Shown here piece by piece: positions 24,822 through 33,522 of a stretch of DNA of 55,541 nucleotides (its first letter is position 1; each line of letters begins with the position of its first letter). The stretch is from the NCBI GenBank assembly GCA_020853095.1, contig JADYZN010000037.1, positions 1 to 55,541 on the forward strand, written 5' to 3'. Source of the DNA: Phycisphaerales bacterium. Lineage in GTDB: Bacteria > Planctomycetota > Phycisphaerae > Tepidisphaerales > Tepidisphaeraceae. Under the pieces are notes generated by a model that made no database searches, was not told the DNA's origin, and saw nothing but the letters and a program-made list of their open reading frames with translations. The translations under genes were made by a program, and so were the position numbers.

Positions 24822-25913
24822 ATGGGATCGAAGCCGATTCAATTTCTGCTGGCGCTGTTGACGCTGACCCTGACGGCGCGGGGGGCGGATGGGCTGCGGG
24901 CCTATACCACGAAATATTACACCATCCACACCAACGCCAATGCGGAGATGGTGCGCGAGGCCGAGGTTCGACTGACGGGCATGGCGGAGGAATATCAACG
25001 GCGGACGAGAGATTATTCGGCCGGCGTGGCGGGACGATTGCCTTTTTATCTTTACGGCGATCAACAATCTTATCTTGATGCCGGAGGCCGGCCGGGGACC
25101 GCGGGGATGTTCACCGGCCAAAAGTTGATGGCGGTGGCCGGCGATGAATGGACCGCGGCCACCTGGCACGTCGTTCAGCATGAAGGTTTTCACCAGTACG
25201 CCCATGAACGCATCGGCCCGCTGCCGATCTGGGTCGAGGAGGGGTTGGCGGATTATTTTGGCGAGGCGGTTTTCACCGGCGACCGGTTCATTTTCGGCAT
25301 CATCCCGCCGTGGCGGTTGCAGCGCGTGCAACAGATGATCCGGGGAAACCGGTATCGGCCGATGGAAGACATCATGGGGTACGGTTACGAGGATTGGAAT
25401 CGGGACATCACGATTGAAAATTACGACCAGGCGTGGTCGATGGTGCAGTTTCTGGCACAGGGAAAAGAAGGGAAACTGCAAAAGCCGTTTGAGGATTATG
25501 TCAGGCAGGTCAGCCACGGCCGGGCGGCCAAGCAGGCGTGGCGGGAGACGTTCGGGCCGATTCAGGATTTTCAGGAGGCATGGCGTCAATACTGGATCAA
25601 ACAGGATGATGCGCCCTCGGCCAAGCTGTACGCCAGGGCGGCGGCGGAGATTTTCGCCAGTTTTCTGGCCCGTGCCCAGGAGCGGGGACAGCGGTTTGAC
25701 ACGTTTGGCGATTTTGAGAAAGCGGCCGGCAAGGGGGAGCTTCGCTGCCGCGATGATTTGTGGCTCCCGCCGGGATTATTGAAGGAGACGCTGGAAGCAC
25801 AGCTTGAATCGCAAACCCGCTGGGAGCTTCAAAAAGAGGCGAATGGCGCGATTAGGGTCGTTGCCATCCTGCCCGATGACCGGCGGATCATGGTCAAAGT
25901 CGCCCTTCCATAA
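24822..25913 (+). CDS. Exported DUF1570-like metalloprotease
   Basis: About 363 residues with a signal peptide (PIQFLLALLTLTLTARG). The zinc motif HEGFH (in VVQHEGFHQYAHERIGPLP), followed about 17 residues on by WVEEGLADYFGE, has the HExxH...E layout of gluzincins and matches the PVC-enriched DUF1570/peptidase-MA group. Before it come the N-terminal strand YTTKYYTIHTNANAEMVREA and the helix typical of that group. The ATG at 24822 is chosen; a TTG four codons earlier is possible. The substrate is unknown. It is divergent from the MCE gene by about 100 bases. Confidence 0.75.
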   Translation: MGSKPIQFLLALLTLTLTARGADGLRAYTTKYYTIHTNANAEMVREAEVRLTGMAEEYQRRTRDYSAGVAGRLPFYLYGDQQSYLDAGGRPGTAGMFTGQKLMAVAGDEWTAATWHVVQHEGFHQYAHERIGPLPIWVEEGLADYFGEAVFTGDRFIFGIIPPWRLQRVQQMIRGNRYRPMEDIMGYGYEDWNRDITIENYDQAWSMVQFLAQGKEGKLQKPFEDYVRQVSHGRAAKQAWRETFGPIQDFQEAWRQYWIKQDDAPSAKLYARAAAEIFASFLARAQERGQRFDTFGDFEKAAGKGELRCRDDLWLPPGLLKETLEAQLESQTRWELQKEANGAIRVVAILPDDRRIMVKVALP

Positions 25914-25977
25914 GCGGGTGTTATTTGCCGGACGAATTTGAGTATGATGGCCAGACCAACTTGCAGGAGCATCGAGT

Positions 25978-27999
25978 ATGGCAGGACGTCTGGCGTGGGG
26001 CATATTGGGGGCGGGAAGCATCGCGCGGACATTCGCCCGTGCGATGACCCAATCCACCACCGGAAAGCTGGTGGCGATCGGATCCAGAAGTCAGTCGTCG
26101 GCCGACCGGTTCGCAGATGAGTTTCAGATTCCGGTTCGACATGGGTCGTACCAGGCGCTGTTGGACGATCCGGCCGTGCAGGCGGTGTATATCGCAACGC
26201 CCCATCCGGTGCATGCCCAATGGGCGATCAAGGCGGCCGGGGCTGGAAAGCACATCCTCTGCGAGAAACCGCTGGGCATCAATCACGCCGAGGCGATGGC
26301 GATCATCGAGGCCGCCAGGGAACACGATATCTTCCTGATGGAAGCGTTCATGTATCGCTGCCACCCGCAGACGGCGAAGCTGATCGAACTGATTCAATCC
26401 GGCGCGATCGGCGAGGTTCGGCTGATCGAGGCCAGTTTCGCCTACAACTCATCGTTCGATCCCGACAGCCGAATTTATGAAAATGAGCTGGCCGGAGGTG
26501 GAATCCTGGATGTGGGGTGTTATCCGGCCTCCATGGCCCGGCTGGTCGCGGGAGCGGCGACGGGAAAACCGTTCGCCGATCCGGTTGAATTTCACGCCAT
26601 CGGGCACGTCGGCAAGACCGGCGTGGATGAATACACCGCCGCCCTGTGCAAATTCCCCGGCCAGATCATGGCGCAACTGGTGACGGCCGTCTCCATGAAC
26701 TGCGACAACCAGGTGCGCATCTACGGCAACAAGGGGCACATCATCATCCCCGAACCCTGGGTTCCGCAGCGGGATGGAGGCGTTTGCAAAGTCATCGTTT
26801 CACGCGATGGCCGGCCGAGCGAAGAAATTCAGATCGAAGCCGAACCGCTGTACGTTTATGAAATCGACCTGGTGGCCCGATCGCTGTCCGATCGACAGGC
26901 CAAATCACCGGCCATGAGCTGGGCGGATACGCTGTCCAACATGCGCCTGCTGGATCAGTGGCGCGAATCGATCGGGCTGCTCTACGATCAGGAAAAGATG
27001 GATGCCCCCCGCCAGCAACAACCGCTGTCCGGGAAGGCGTTGACGGTTCGGCCGGATCACAAGATGACCTATGGCCATGTCGATGGATTGGATAAACCAT
27101 TGTCCCGGCTGGTTTTAGGCGTGGACAACCAGAAACAGATGCCGCAGATGGCGGTGATGGCGGATGATTATTTTGGCCGTGGCGGCAATGCGTTCGACAC
27201 CGCGTACATCTACGGCGGCGGAAAAAACAGCCCCGGATGCGAGCGATTGTTGGGCCAGTGGGTCAAAAGCCGCAGCGTGCGCCAACAGGTGGTCATCATC
27301 GAAAAAGGGGCGCACACCCCCCACTGCAATCCGGACGACCTGACCCGGCAACTTTTGATCAGCCTGGACCGGCTGGGGATGGATTACGTCGATATTTACA
27401 TGATGCACCGCGACAACCCGCAGGTTCCGGTGGGGGAATTTATCGACGTTCTGAACGAACATCACAAGGCGGGACGAATCCGGTTGTTTGGCGGTTCCAA
27501 TTGGACGATCGAACGCATCGACCAGGCCAATGCGTATGCCCGCGGCAAAGGTTTGAAGGGGATGGGCGTGTTGAGCAACAATTTTTCGCTGGCGCGGATG
27601 ATCGAGCCGATCTGGCCGGGGTGCATCAGCTCATCGGACCCCGAATCCCGCGCCTGGCTGGAACAATCGCGGATACCGCTGCTTCCATGGTCCAGCCAGT
27701 CACAGGGGTTTTTCACGGGCCGATCCGCACCAGACAAAAAGGAGGATGCGGGCTTCGTCCGCTCGTGGTACAGCGATGACAATTTCGCCCGCAAGGATCG
27801 TGCGGTTGAACTGGCCCGGCAGTTGAACGTGGAGCCGACGGCGATCGCGCTGGCGTACACCCTTCATCAGCCGTTTGAGGTTTACCCGTTGATCGGCCCG
27901 CGCACGCTCGATGAGACCCTAAGCAGCATGGCGGCCTTGTCGATCAAGCTGACGAGCCGGCAGGTGCGGTGGTTGAATCTGGAATCGGATCGCCCGTAA
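25978..27999 (+). CDS. Gfo/Idh/MocA oxidoreductase-aldo/keto reductase fusion
   Basis: A 673-residue protein with two NAD(P)-dependent enzymes in one chain. Residues about 1-330 are Gfo/Idh/MocA: Rossmann GILGAGSIARTFA and the catalytic-lysine motif CEKPLG, then the GGGILDVGCYPASM substrate lobe. Residues about 345-670 are an aldo/keto reductase with its full tetrad: Asp and Tyr in FDTAYIYGGG, Lys in VVIIEKGAH, His in YMMHRDNP, and the cofactor end TLHQPFEVYPLIGPRTLDET. The pair could interconvert sugar or cyclitol ketones, with one domain feeding the other or recycling cofactor. The substrate is unknown. It stands before the sugar genes up to 32.3 kb. Confidence 0.9.
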   Translation: MAGRLAWGILGAGSIARTFARAMTQSTTGKLVAIGSRSQSSADRFADEFQIPVRHGSYQALLDDPAVQAVYIATPHPVHAQWAIKAAGAGKHILCEKPLGINHAEAMAIIEAAREHDIFLMEAFMYRCHPQTAKLIELIQSGAIGEVRLIEASFAYNSSFDPDSRIYENELAGGGILDVGCYPASMARLVAGAATGKPFADPVEFHAIGHVGKTGVDEYTAALCKFPGQIMAQLVTAVSMNCDNQVRIYGNKGHIIIPEPWVPQRDGGVCKVIVSRDGRPSEEIQIEAEPLYVYEIDLVARSLSDRQAKSPAMSWADTLSNMRLLDQWRESIGLLYDQEKMDAPRQQQPLSGKALTVRPDHKMTYGHVDGLDKPLSRLVLGVDNQKQMPQMAVMADDYFGRGGNAFDTAYIYGGGKNSPGCERLLGQWVKSRSVRQQVVIIEKGAHTPHCNPDDLTRQLLISLDRLGMDYVDIYMMHRDNPQVPVGEFIDVLNEHHKAGRIRLFGGSNWTIERIDQANAYARGKGLKGMGVLSNNFSLARMIEPIWPGCISSSDPESRAWLEQSRIPLLPWSSQSQGFFTGRSAPDKKEDAGFVRSWYSDDNFARKDRAVELARQLNVEPTAIALAYTLHQPFEVYPLIGPRTLDETLSSMAALSIKLTSRQVRWLNLESDRP

Positions 28000-28016
28000 C
28001 GGCCGGTCGCGAATCG

Positions 28017-28748
28017 TCACAGAGCCGGGTGCTTGAGGGCTTCGCGGTAGATGCCTTTGAGGGGTTCGGAGGCGATGTTGACCCCGCCGTTGGATTCGAT
28101 GGTGAGGGTGTAGAGCCGGTCGGGTTCAAACGGCCCCCAGACCCCTTGTCCGTTGGCGACGCGGACGCCTTTGGACTGGCGATACGCCTCATCCTCGGCC
28201 AATTTCCAGAAGTTTTTCCACAAATCCAGTTCAAACTCGCTGATGGCCGGGTCGGTGCCGCGATAAAAATCGGGAACCTGCCCGGGCGTGTCGATGGTGG
28301 CGGCCTGCCCCGGCTGGTCGTATTCGCCGTAGATGCGGGTGAACAGCGCGATGCTGTGGCCGCGCAACGGGTCGTTTTTGGCCACCAGGTCGTTGTCGAA
28401 TTTCACCACCAGGGCGTCGATGTGAGCGATGTTTCCGCGAATGGTGAAGCGTTTGGGGGGCAGCGTGGTGGACCCATCGCGGGAATATTCGACGAACAAA
28501 AGGGTCGTTTGTAGCTCCCCGTTGACGGTTTTCTGATCCGTGACCAACACCTCGGCCACGCGGCGTTCATCGGTCAGTCGCTGGACAATCTGCTGAAGCT
28601 GGCGTTTTTCCTCCTCCAGCTTGCGAATCTGACGATCGGTGGAGAAATAGCCGTGATACAGCATCACGCCGGCCGTCCCGCCGGCCAACAAAAGCGCCAA
28701 TGCCATGATTTTGGCGATGCCACGCATCATCGGTTTTGCTCCATCCAT
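28017..28748 (-). CDS. Single-pass membrane protein with coiled coil, unknown function
   Basis: A 243-residue protein. The start at 28748 (MDGAKPMMRG) is followed by one membrane segment (about 13-35, IMALALLLAGGTAGVMLYHG) and a coiled coil (IRKLEEEKRQLQQIVQRLTD). The outer part is a compact mixed domain (TLPPKRFTIRGNIAHIDAL, IALFTRIYGEYDQPG, WKNFWKLAEDEAYRQSKGVR) I cannot assign. Longer upstream ORF sequence overlaps the divergent gene and is shadow. It is convergent with the Gfo/Idh-AKR fusion. Confidence 0.7.
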   Translation of the reverse strand: MDGAKPMMRGIAKIMALALLLAGGTAGVMLYHGYFSTDRQIRKLEEEKRQLQQIVQRLTDERRVAEVLVTDQKTVNGELQTTLLFVEYSRDGSTTLPPKRFTIRGNIAHIDALVVKFDNDLVAKNDPLRGHSIALFTRIYGEYDQPGQAATIDTPGQVPDFYRGTDPAISEFELDLWKNFWKLAEDEAYRQSKGVRVANGQGVWGPFEPDRLYTLTIESNGGVNIASEPLKGIYREALKHPAL

Positions 28749-28796
28749 ATTATCGGTCGATTGATGTTCGGGATAAAGGAAAATACAGTACGGGGC

Positions 28797-29861
28797 ATGG
28801 CACAACAAGAATTCGACATCGGCAAATTCATCAATCCCGCGCAGGCGGGCGGGATCGAAAGTTATACGCTGGAGGATGGGGCCGGGCGCGGAGTGAGGGC
28901 ATTGTGCATCAACACCGGAGGCGGGTTGCGCTATCGCATCCTGGTGGATCGCGGGCTGGACATCGACCAGGCGTTTTTCAACCAGCACAGCCTGACCTTC
29001 CTGACCCATCGGGGCGTCACCCGCCCGACGCGCGGGCTGGATACAGGAATTCGATGGCTCAAGGGGTTTCCCGGAGGGTTGCTGACCAGTTGCGGACCGT
29101 TCAACATCGGCAGCCCCACCAACGACCAGGGGGAGGAACTCGGCCAGCACGGAGAGCATTCCAACACGGCCGCATCGCTTGAATCGATTGTGCAGCCGGA
29201 CCCGCACCGCGGCAGGGATGAGATGAGCCTCAGCGGGGTCGTTCGATATGGTGCGTTTTACGGCCCTTGCCTGGAGTTGCGGCGGACGATCCGGTCAAAG
29301 CTGGGCCAGAACCGCATCGACATCGAGGATGATTTTTACAACGTCGGCAACAAGATCGTTTCCCATGCGTGGCTGCTGCACATCAATTTCGGCTATCCGC
29401 TGGTGGATGAGGGTTCGGAATTGTGCATCTGTGAAACCAAGGTCGAACCGATGGACAACGAGGATTCGATCAAATTTTTCGCCAAGGGTCGAAACTACAA
29501 GCGTTTAAGCAAACCGGCGCCCGAATGCAAAGGCGCCTCGGTGGTGGCGCACTTTTATCCCAGGCCGGCGCGCAATGGATCGGCGACGGTGGGGATCGTC
29601 AACCGCAGGCTCAATCTGGGCGTGGCGGTGCATTACAACACGCGGGAATTCGGCCGCTGCGGCAACTGGCAGAGCCTTTTGACGCGCGAATACGTCACGG
29701 CGCTGGAACCGATGACCGGCAAGGTCGGCGGCCGGCATCTGGACCGGGCCGAGGGCCTGGTCATCGAACTGCAACCGGGCCAGCGGCGGAGCTATCGCTA
29801 CAGCATCGAAGTCGTCAACGACAAGCCGGCCATTGATGCGCTGCGTGCGTTGAACCGCTGA
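28797..29861 (+). CDS. DUF4432 aldose-1-epimerase-like protein
   Basis: A 354-residue galactose-mutarotase-fold protein. Recognisable pieces are CINTGGGLRYRILVDRGLDI near the N-terminus, LKGFPGGLLTSCGPFNIGSP, and the central HAWLLHINFGYPLVDEGSEL with the histidine typical of aldose epimerases; the end reads TALEPMTGKVGGRHLDRAEG. DUF4432 members are thought to act on sugars or sugar acids. The start MAQQEF at 28797 is preferred; ATG 28764 is an in-frame alternative. It faces the GH4 gene tail to tail, 36 bases apart, within a sugar-related region. Confidence 0.8.
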   Translation: MAQQEFDIGKFINPAQAGGIESYTLEDGAGRGVRALCINTGGGLRYRILVDRGLDIDQAFFNQHSLTFLTHRGVTRPTRGLDTGIRWLKGFPGGLLTSCGPFNIGSPTNDQGEELGQHGEHSNTAASLESIVQPDPHRGRDEMSLSGVVRYGAFYGPCLELRRTIRSKLGQNRIDIEDDFYNVGNKIVSHAWLLHINFGYPLVDEGSELCICETKVEPMDNEDSIKFFAKGRNYKRLSKPAPECKGASVVAHFYPRPARNGSATVGIVNRRLNLGVAVHYNTREFGRCGNWQSLLTREYVTALEPMTGKVGGRHLDRAEGLVIELQPGQRRSYRYSIEVVNDKPAIDALRALNR

Positions 29862-29897
29862 GCCATCGCGGGTGGGCGCATTAGACAGAGCCTAGCC

Positions 29898-31301
29898 TCA
29901 ACGGGTCTTGGCCTTGTGCGCATCATCCCAGCTTTGCCGCAGGGAAGCGGCCGTGGGCGGGCTGTAGGTTCGTCCGCTGGTGGGAACCAGCGTCTTTTTG
30001 GCGTCCAGATTCGGTAGAAAACCACCTTGGGATTCAAACCCGTGGGCGGCGATCAACTCATCGCACATCTGGACGATCTGGTCCAGCGTGAGCGTGGCGG
30101 CGGTGAGCGGGTCGAACATGGCGGCCTGATAAACGTGGTCGCGCCGGCCTTCCAGCGCCGCGCGGATGAACAACTCGTGCTGCTGAACGTGGGGCATGAC
30201 GTAGGCCAGCAGTTGGGGGGGCAATTCGCCGATGGTGGTCAATTGCAGGCCCGCGCGATCCACCAGCGTGGGGACTTCGGCGATGGCGGTGGCGGGTAGA
30301 TTGGCGATCGCGCCCCGGTTGGGCATGTTGCCGTAAACCACCGCCGGCGTGCCGGTGACCATCGCGTGAAGGATGGTCGATCCATATTCGTGGCTGCGTT
30401 GAACTTCGATTTTTTCGGCGGTTTTGCTGAAGGATTTCAAGCGATCGAATTCATTGACGATGGTGTCGCAGCGATAAAGGTATTCATCAATCGGCACGTC
30501 GTACCGGCCATAATGTTTTTCGCCGTGCGGGATGAAATAGGGGTTGTACTCGGCGTTGTGCTCGGATGATTCGGTGATGAAATATCCCAGCCGTTTCATC
30601 AGTTCAAAACGCACCTTGTTTTTTTCGTAGGTTTTGGGATCGTTCATGGCTTCAAAGAGTCGCGGGTAAAGGTCCCGACCCTCTTTTTCCAGCTTCAGAT
30701 AAAACGCCATGTGGTTGATGCCGGCGCAGATGAACGCCACCTCCGACGGTTTGACGCCGATGTACGAGGTGATCTGGTCCAGCGTCCCCTGCACGCTGTG
30801 ACACAGTCCCACCGCGTGGATGTCACTGGTGCGGTAGATCGTCTGCATGTTCATCGACATGGGGTTGGAATAGTTCAACAGCGTCGCCCTGGGGCACAGC
30901 TCCATCATGTCGCGGCACAGCCCGCTGAGCATGGGAAACGTGCGCAGGGCGCGAAACAACCCGCCGGGGCCGGTGGTGTCGGCGATGGTGAAATTCAGGC
31001 CGTACTTGCGGGGGATTTCAAAATCGACCAGCGTCGAATCAAACCCGCCGATCTGCACCATGTTGATGACGAAATCCGCGTCGCGAAGCGCCTCGCGGCG
31101 GTCGAGCGTCGATTGGATGGTGGGATTGGCCCCCAGCGCATCGGCCACCTTCCGGCAGAGGTCGGCGCCGACCTCAAGACGATCCCGATCGATATCCATG
31201 TAACACAAGGTGGCATCTTTGAATTCAGGATAGCCGAGGATGTCGCCGGTCAGATTCTTGGAAAAGACAATGCTGCCGGCCCCGATCATCGCGATTTTCA
31301 T
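29898..31301 (-). CDS. Glycoside hydrolase family 4 (alpha-galactosidase/glucosidase-like)
   Basis: A 467-residue GH4 enzyme. These use NAD and a divalent metal to cut glycosidic bonds by oxidation-elimination. It has the N-terminal Rossmann motif IGAGSIVFSKNLTGDIL, the substrate/metal region NYSNPMSMNMQTIYRT and GLCHSVQGTLDQITSYIG (metal-binding Cys and His), and INHMAFYL. The overall pattern is closest to alpha-galactosidase MelA, but GH4 specificity is hard to read, so no symbol is given. GGAG lies nine bases before the start. It is divergent from an AraC-type regulator. Confidence 0.9.
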   Translation of the reverse strand: MKIAMIGAGSIVFSKNLTGDILGYPEFKDATLCYMDIDRDRLEVGADLCRKVADALGANPTIQSTLDRREALRDADFVINMVQIGGFDSTLVDFEIPRKYGLNFTIADTTGPGGLFRALRTFPMLSGLCRDMMELCPRATLLNYSNPMSMNMQTIYRTSDIHAVGLCHSVQGTLDQITSYIGVKPSEVAFICAGINHMAFYLKLEKEGRDLYPRLFEAMNDPKTYEKNKVRFELMKRLGYFITESSEHNAEYNPYFIPHGEKHYGRYDVPIDEYLYRCDTIVNEFDRLKSFSKTAEKIEVQRSHEYGSTILHAMVTGTPAVVYGNMPNRGAIANLPATAIAEVPTLVDRAGLQLTTIGELPPQLLAYVMPHVQQHELFIRAALEGRRDHVYQAAMFDPLTAATLTLDQIVQMCDELIAAHGFESQGGFLPNLDAKKTLVPTSGRTYSPPTAASLRQSWDDAHKAKTR

Positions 31302-31405
31302 CTATTGAATCTCCGCAAGAGTAAATACAACAATAGTGAGCAATGTATCAATTCATTATCTTTTAACAAATAGTACAGTGGAGATATTTATAGTATATTT
31401 GTGAC
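31302..31405. promoter_or_regulatory. Divergent regulatory region, GH4 and AraC genes
   Basis: A 104-bp AT-rich gap. A -10 candidate TATAGT at 31389-31394 points right and lies only 11 bases before ATG 31406 with no ribosome site, so the AraC-type transcript may be nearly leaderless. Two AATAGT words in the same orientation, at 31332 and 31369, about 37 bp apart, could be AraC half-sites. GGAG for the GH4 gene is at the left edge. Confidence 0.4.
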
Positions 31406-32299
31406 ATGGCAGGATCGTTGCCACTGGAACCGTGGGTGCGGACCGATGAGCCGTTGTTGTGGTTGCGGAGCGTCGGCCACGAGTGGATCGACTCATCGGC
31501 GTACTATTATGATGCCCGACAGCGGAAAGACCCGCTGCACATTTGTTTGCAGTTGACGATATCCGGCGGCGGGTTTTATCAGGATGCGGCCGGTCGGCGC
31601 GTGCTGCGGGCCGGCATGGCTTTTTTGCACGAACTGCCGGGCGAGTTTGAATATGGATACGCCCCCGAAGTGGGCGGGGTCTATCAGCAGGTGTGGGTTG
31701 CGATCAGCGGGCCGCCGGCACAATCTTGGGCCGGACGGATCATCGATTCCTTCGGACACGTGCTGGATTTTGGAACCGCTAACGCGGTGGAACCCCTGAT
31801 GCTGGCCATCGCCGGCGTTCGCGATGGAGGCGAACAGGACCGTTACCTGCAATCCTCGCAGTTGTATCAATTGTTCATGACGATGCTGAGCATCCTGAAT
31901 CAATCCCGCGCCCGCGGGCCGCGAATGACGGCGGCGGTCTCACAGATCGTATCCAGGGCCGCGGATGCCAAATTCAACGTCGAGGAATTGTCCCGGTCGC
32001 TGGATATTTCACGCGAACACCTGACCCGTCAATTTCGAGCCGCGACGGGGGTCAGTCCATCGGAATTTCTGATGCAGCATCGGCTTCGGCTGGTGGCGCG
32101 TGAATTGCGCGACAGCGATGACAAGCTGGATCGCATCGCCCGGCGGTGTGGGTTTTCAGGGGCCAATTACCTGTGCAGGGCGTTCCGACAGGGGATGGGG
32201 TTGACGCCGGCGCAATATCGACGAAATCCCACCGATGCGATGCCGCTCGGCCGGCCGCCCCGGATGCATCGACTTGCCGGGCACGACGGGCCGGGATAG
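31406..32299 (+). CDS. AraC-family transcriptional regulator
   Basis: A 297-residue regulator. The N-terminal half is a cupin-like sugar-sensing domain ([37 protein letters not shown]). The C-terminal half has the double AraC helix-turn-helix: [20 protein letters not shown] and [19 protein letters not shown], then [20 protein letters not shown] and [11 protein letters not shown]. Divergent placement and shared intergenic DNA make it the likely local activator of the GH4 gene, by analogy to MelR. Confidence 0.88.
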   Translation: MAGSLPLEPWVRTDEPLLWLRSVGHEWIDSSAYYYDARQRKDPLHICLQLTISGGGFYQDAAGRRVLRAGMAFLHELPGEFEYGYAPEVGGVYQQVWVAISGPPAQSWAGRIIDSFGHVLDFGTANAVEPLMLAIAGVRDGGEQDRYLQSSQLYQLFMTMLSILNQSRARGPRMTAAVSQIVSRAADAKFNVEELSRSLDISREHLTRQFRAATGVSPSEFLMQHRLRLVARELRDSDDKLDRIARRCGFSGANYLCRAFRQGMGLTPAQYRRNPTDAMPLGRPPRMHRLAGHDGPG

Positions 32300-32330
32300 G
32301 CTTGAACGATCTTATTTAATGGAGAATCGC

Positions 32331-32897
32331 ATGAGTCGAATGTTCTGGATCGCTGTGGTGCTGGTGGGCGTGCAGTTGGCGTGGGTGGGGCTTGGCCGGG
32401 CGGAACAGGCCAGTGAGCGCAAGCAGTACGACAAGCCGCCGGAAATGACCATCGACGTGAACAAAACCTACGTCGCCACGTTCGAGACCGCGCGGGGAAA
32501 GATCGTCTGCGAGCTGTTCGCCAAGGATGCGCCCAAGACGGTCAACAACTTCGTCTTTCTGGCCCGCGAGGGGTTTTATGACGGGACGACGTTTCATCGC
32601 GTCATCCAGGATTTCATGGTCCAGGGAGGCGACCCCAACGCCACCGGCCGGGGTGGCCCGGGATACAAGTTTGACGACGAAATCGACGGCAACCCCCACC
32701 GCTTTCAGGTCGGCTCGCTGGCGATGGCCAACGCCGGCCCCAACACCAACGGCTCCCAGTTTTTCATCACGCGCGTGGTGACGGACTGGCTGGATGGTAA
32801 ACACACCATCTTCGGCCAGGTGCTGGAAGGTCAGGATGTGGTGGAAGACATCCGCCAGCGGGATGTGCTGAAACACGTCACGATTGAGGAAAAGTAA
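32331..32897 (+). CDS. Exported cyclophilin-type peptidyl-prolyl isomerase
   Basis: A 188-residue protein: signal peptide ([19 protein letters not shown]), then a cyclophilin domain with [40 protein letters not shown] and [19 protein letters not shown]. The catalytic Arg (in FHRVI), Phe and Gln positions are present. It speeds proline isomerisation of exported proteins. GGAG lies eight bases before ATG 32331; ATG 32319 is an alternative. The c-type cytochrome gene follows 49 bases later. Confidence 0.9.
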   Translation: MSRMFWIAVVLVGVQLAWVGLGRAEQASERKQYDKPPEMTIDVNKTYVATFETARGKIVCELFAKDAPKTVNNFVFLAREGFYDGTTFHRVIQDFMVQGGDPNATGRGGPGYKFDDEIDGNPHRFQVGSLAMANAGPNTNGSQFFITRVVTDWLDGKHTIFGQVLEGQDVVEDIRQRDVLKHVTIEEK

Positions 32898-32946
32898 TCC
32901 CGGTTTCCGATCCGGCGGATCCGGCTCAATTCATGGAGCGATGTTA

Positions 32947-33510
32947 ATGAAAAAGCCGTCGCGTTGGTTGGGATGGCCGGTGACGGGTTTGGCCGCGCTG
33001 GGCGGCGTGGTTGTGCTGGGATTGGCCCGGCCGACGCCCGCCACATCCCCCGGCACACAGCCGGCCGCCGCGACACAGCCTGCGCTGAGGTTGTCTCCCA
33101 GCCATTTCGGCCCCATCGGATATTTTGAAACCAACTGTTCCCGCTGCCATGGGCCATATGGATCATTTTCCGGTCCGAATTTCGCAAAATTACCCCCCGA
33201 CAAACTCCGCGAAATGGTCCTTTACATGACCCAGGGGCCGGGCAATGCGCCGCTGGATGAGACACAGCGCAACCTGCTGATCGAGTATCTTCAGAATCTG
33301 GCGGCCAAACGACCCTTCATCACGCTGGTGGATGTTCAACGCACCAAGACCGGCGTGCAACTGCAAGGGGAAGTTACCCCGGGAACCCGTGTTCTAGTCA
33401 ACACCCCCAATCGCCCCACCGCCGCCACGGTCAAGGAATACAAATGGAGCGCCGACCTGCCGGCCGATGTGCCGGACAATGGGATTGATGTGGTGATCCT
33501 GCCACCGTGA
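32947..33510 (+). CDS. Exported mono-heme cytochrome c-like protein
   Basis: A 187-residue protein with an N-terminal hydrophobic segment (WPVTGLAALGGVVVLGLA) and one heme-attachment motif CSRCH in FETNCSRCHGPYGSFSG, with LPPDKLREMVLYMTQGPG providing a possible Met ligand. The C-terminal ~70 residues (FITLVDVQRTKTGVQLQGEV, TPGTRVLVNTPNRPTAATVK) look like a beta domain not usual in small cytochromes. It is probably a periplasmic electron carrier or heme sensor. The ATG at 32947 is preferred over 32941 for ribosome-site spacing. Confidence 0.78.
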   Translation: MKKPSRWLGWPVTGLAALGGVVVLGLARPTPATSPGTQPAAATQPALRLSPSHFGPIGYFETNCSRCHGPYGSFSGPNFAKLPPDKLREMVLYMTQGPGNAPLDETQRNLLIEYLQNLAAKRPFITLVDVQRTKTGVQLQGEVTPGTRVLVNTPNRPTAATVKEYKWSADLPADVPDNGIDVVILPP

Positions 33511-33522
33511 GCGATTGATAAT

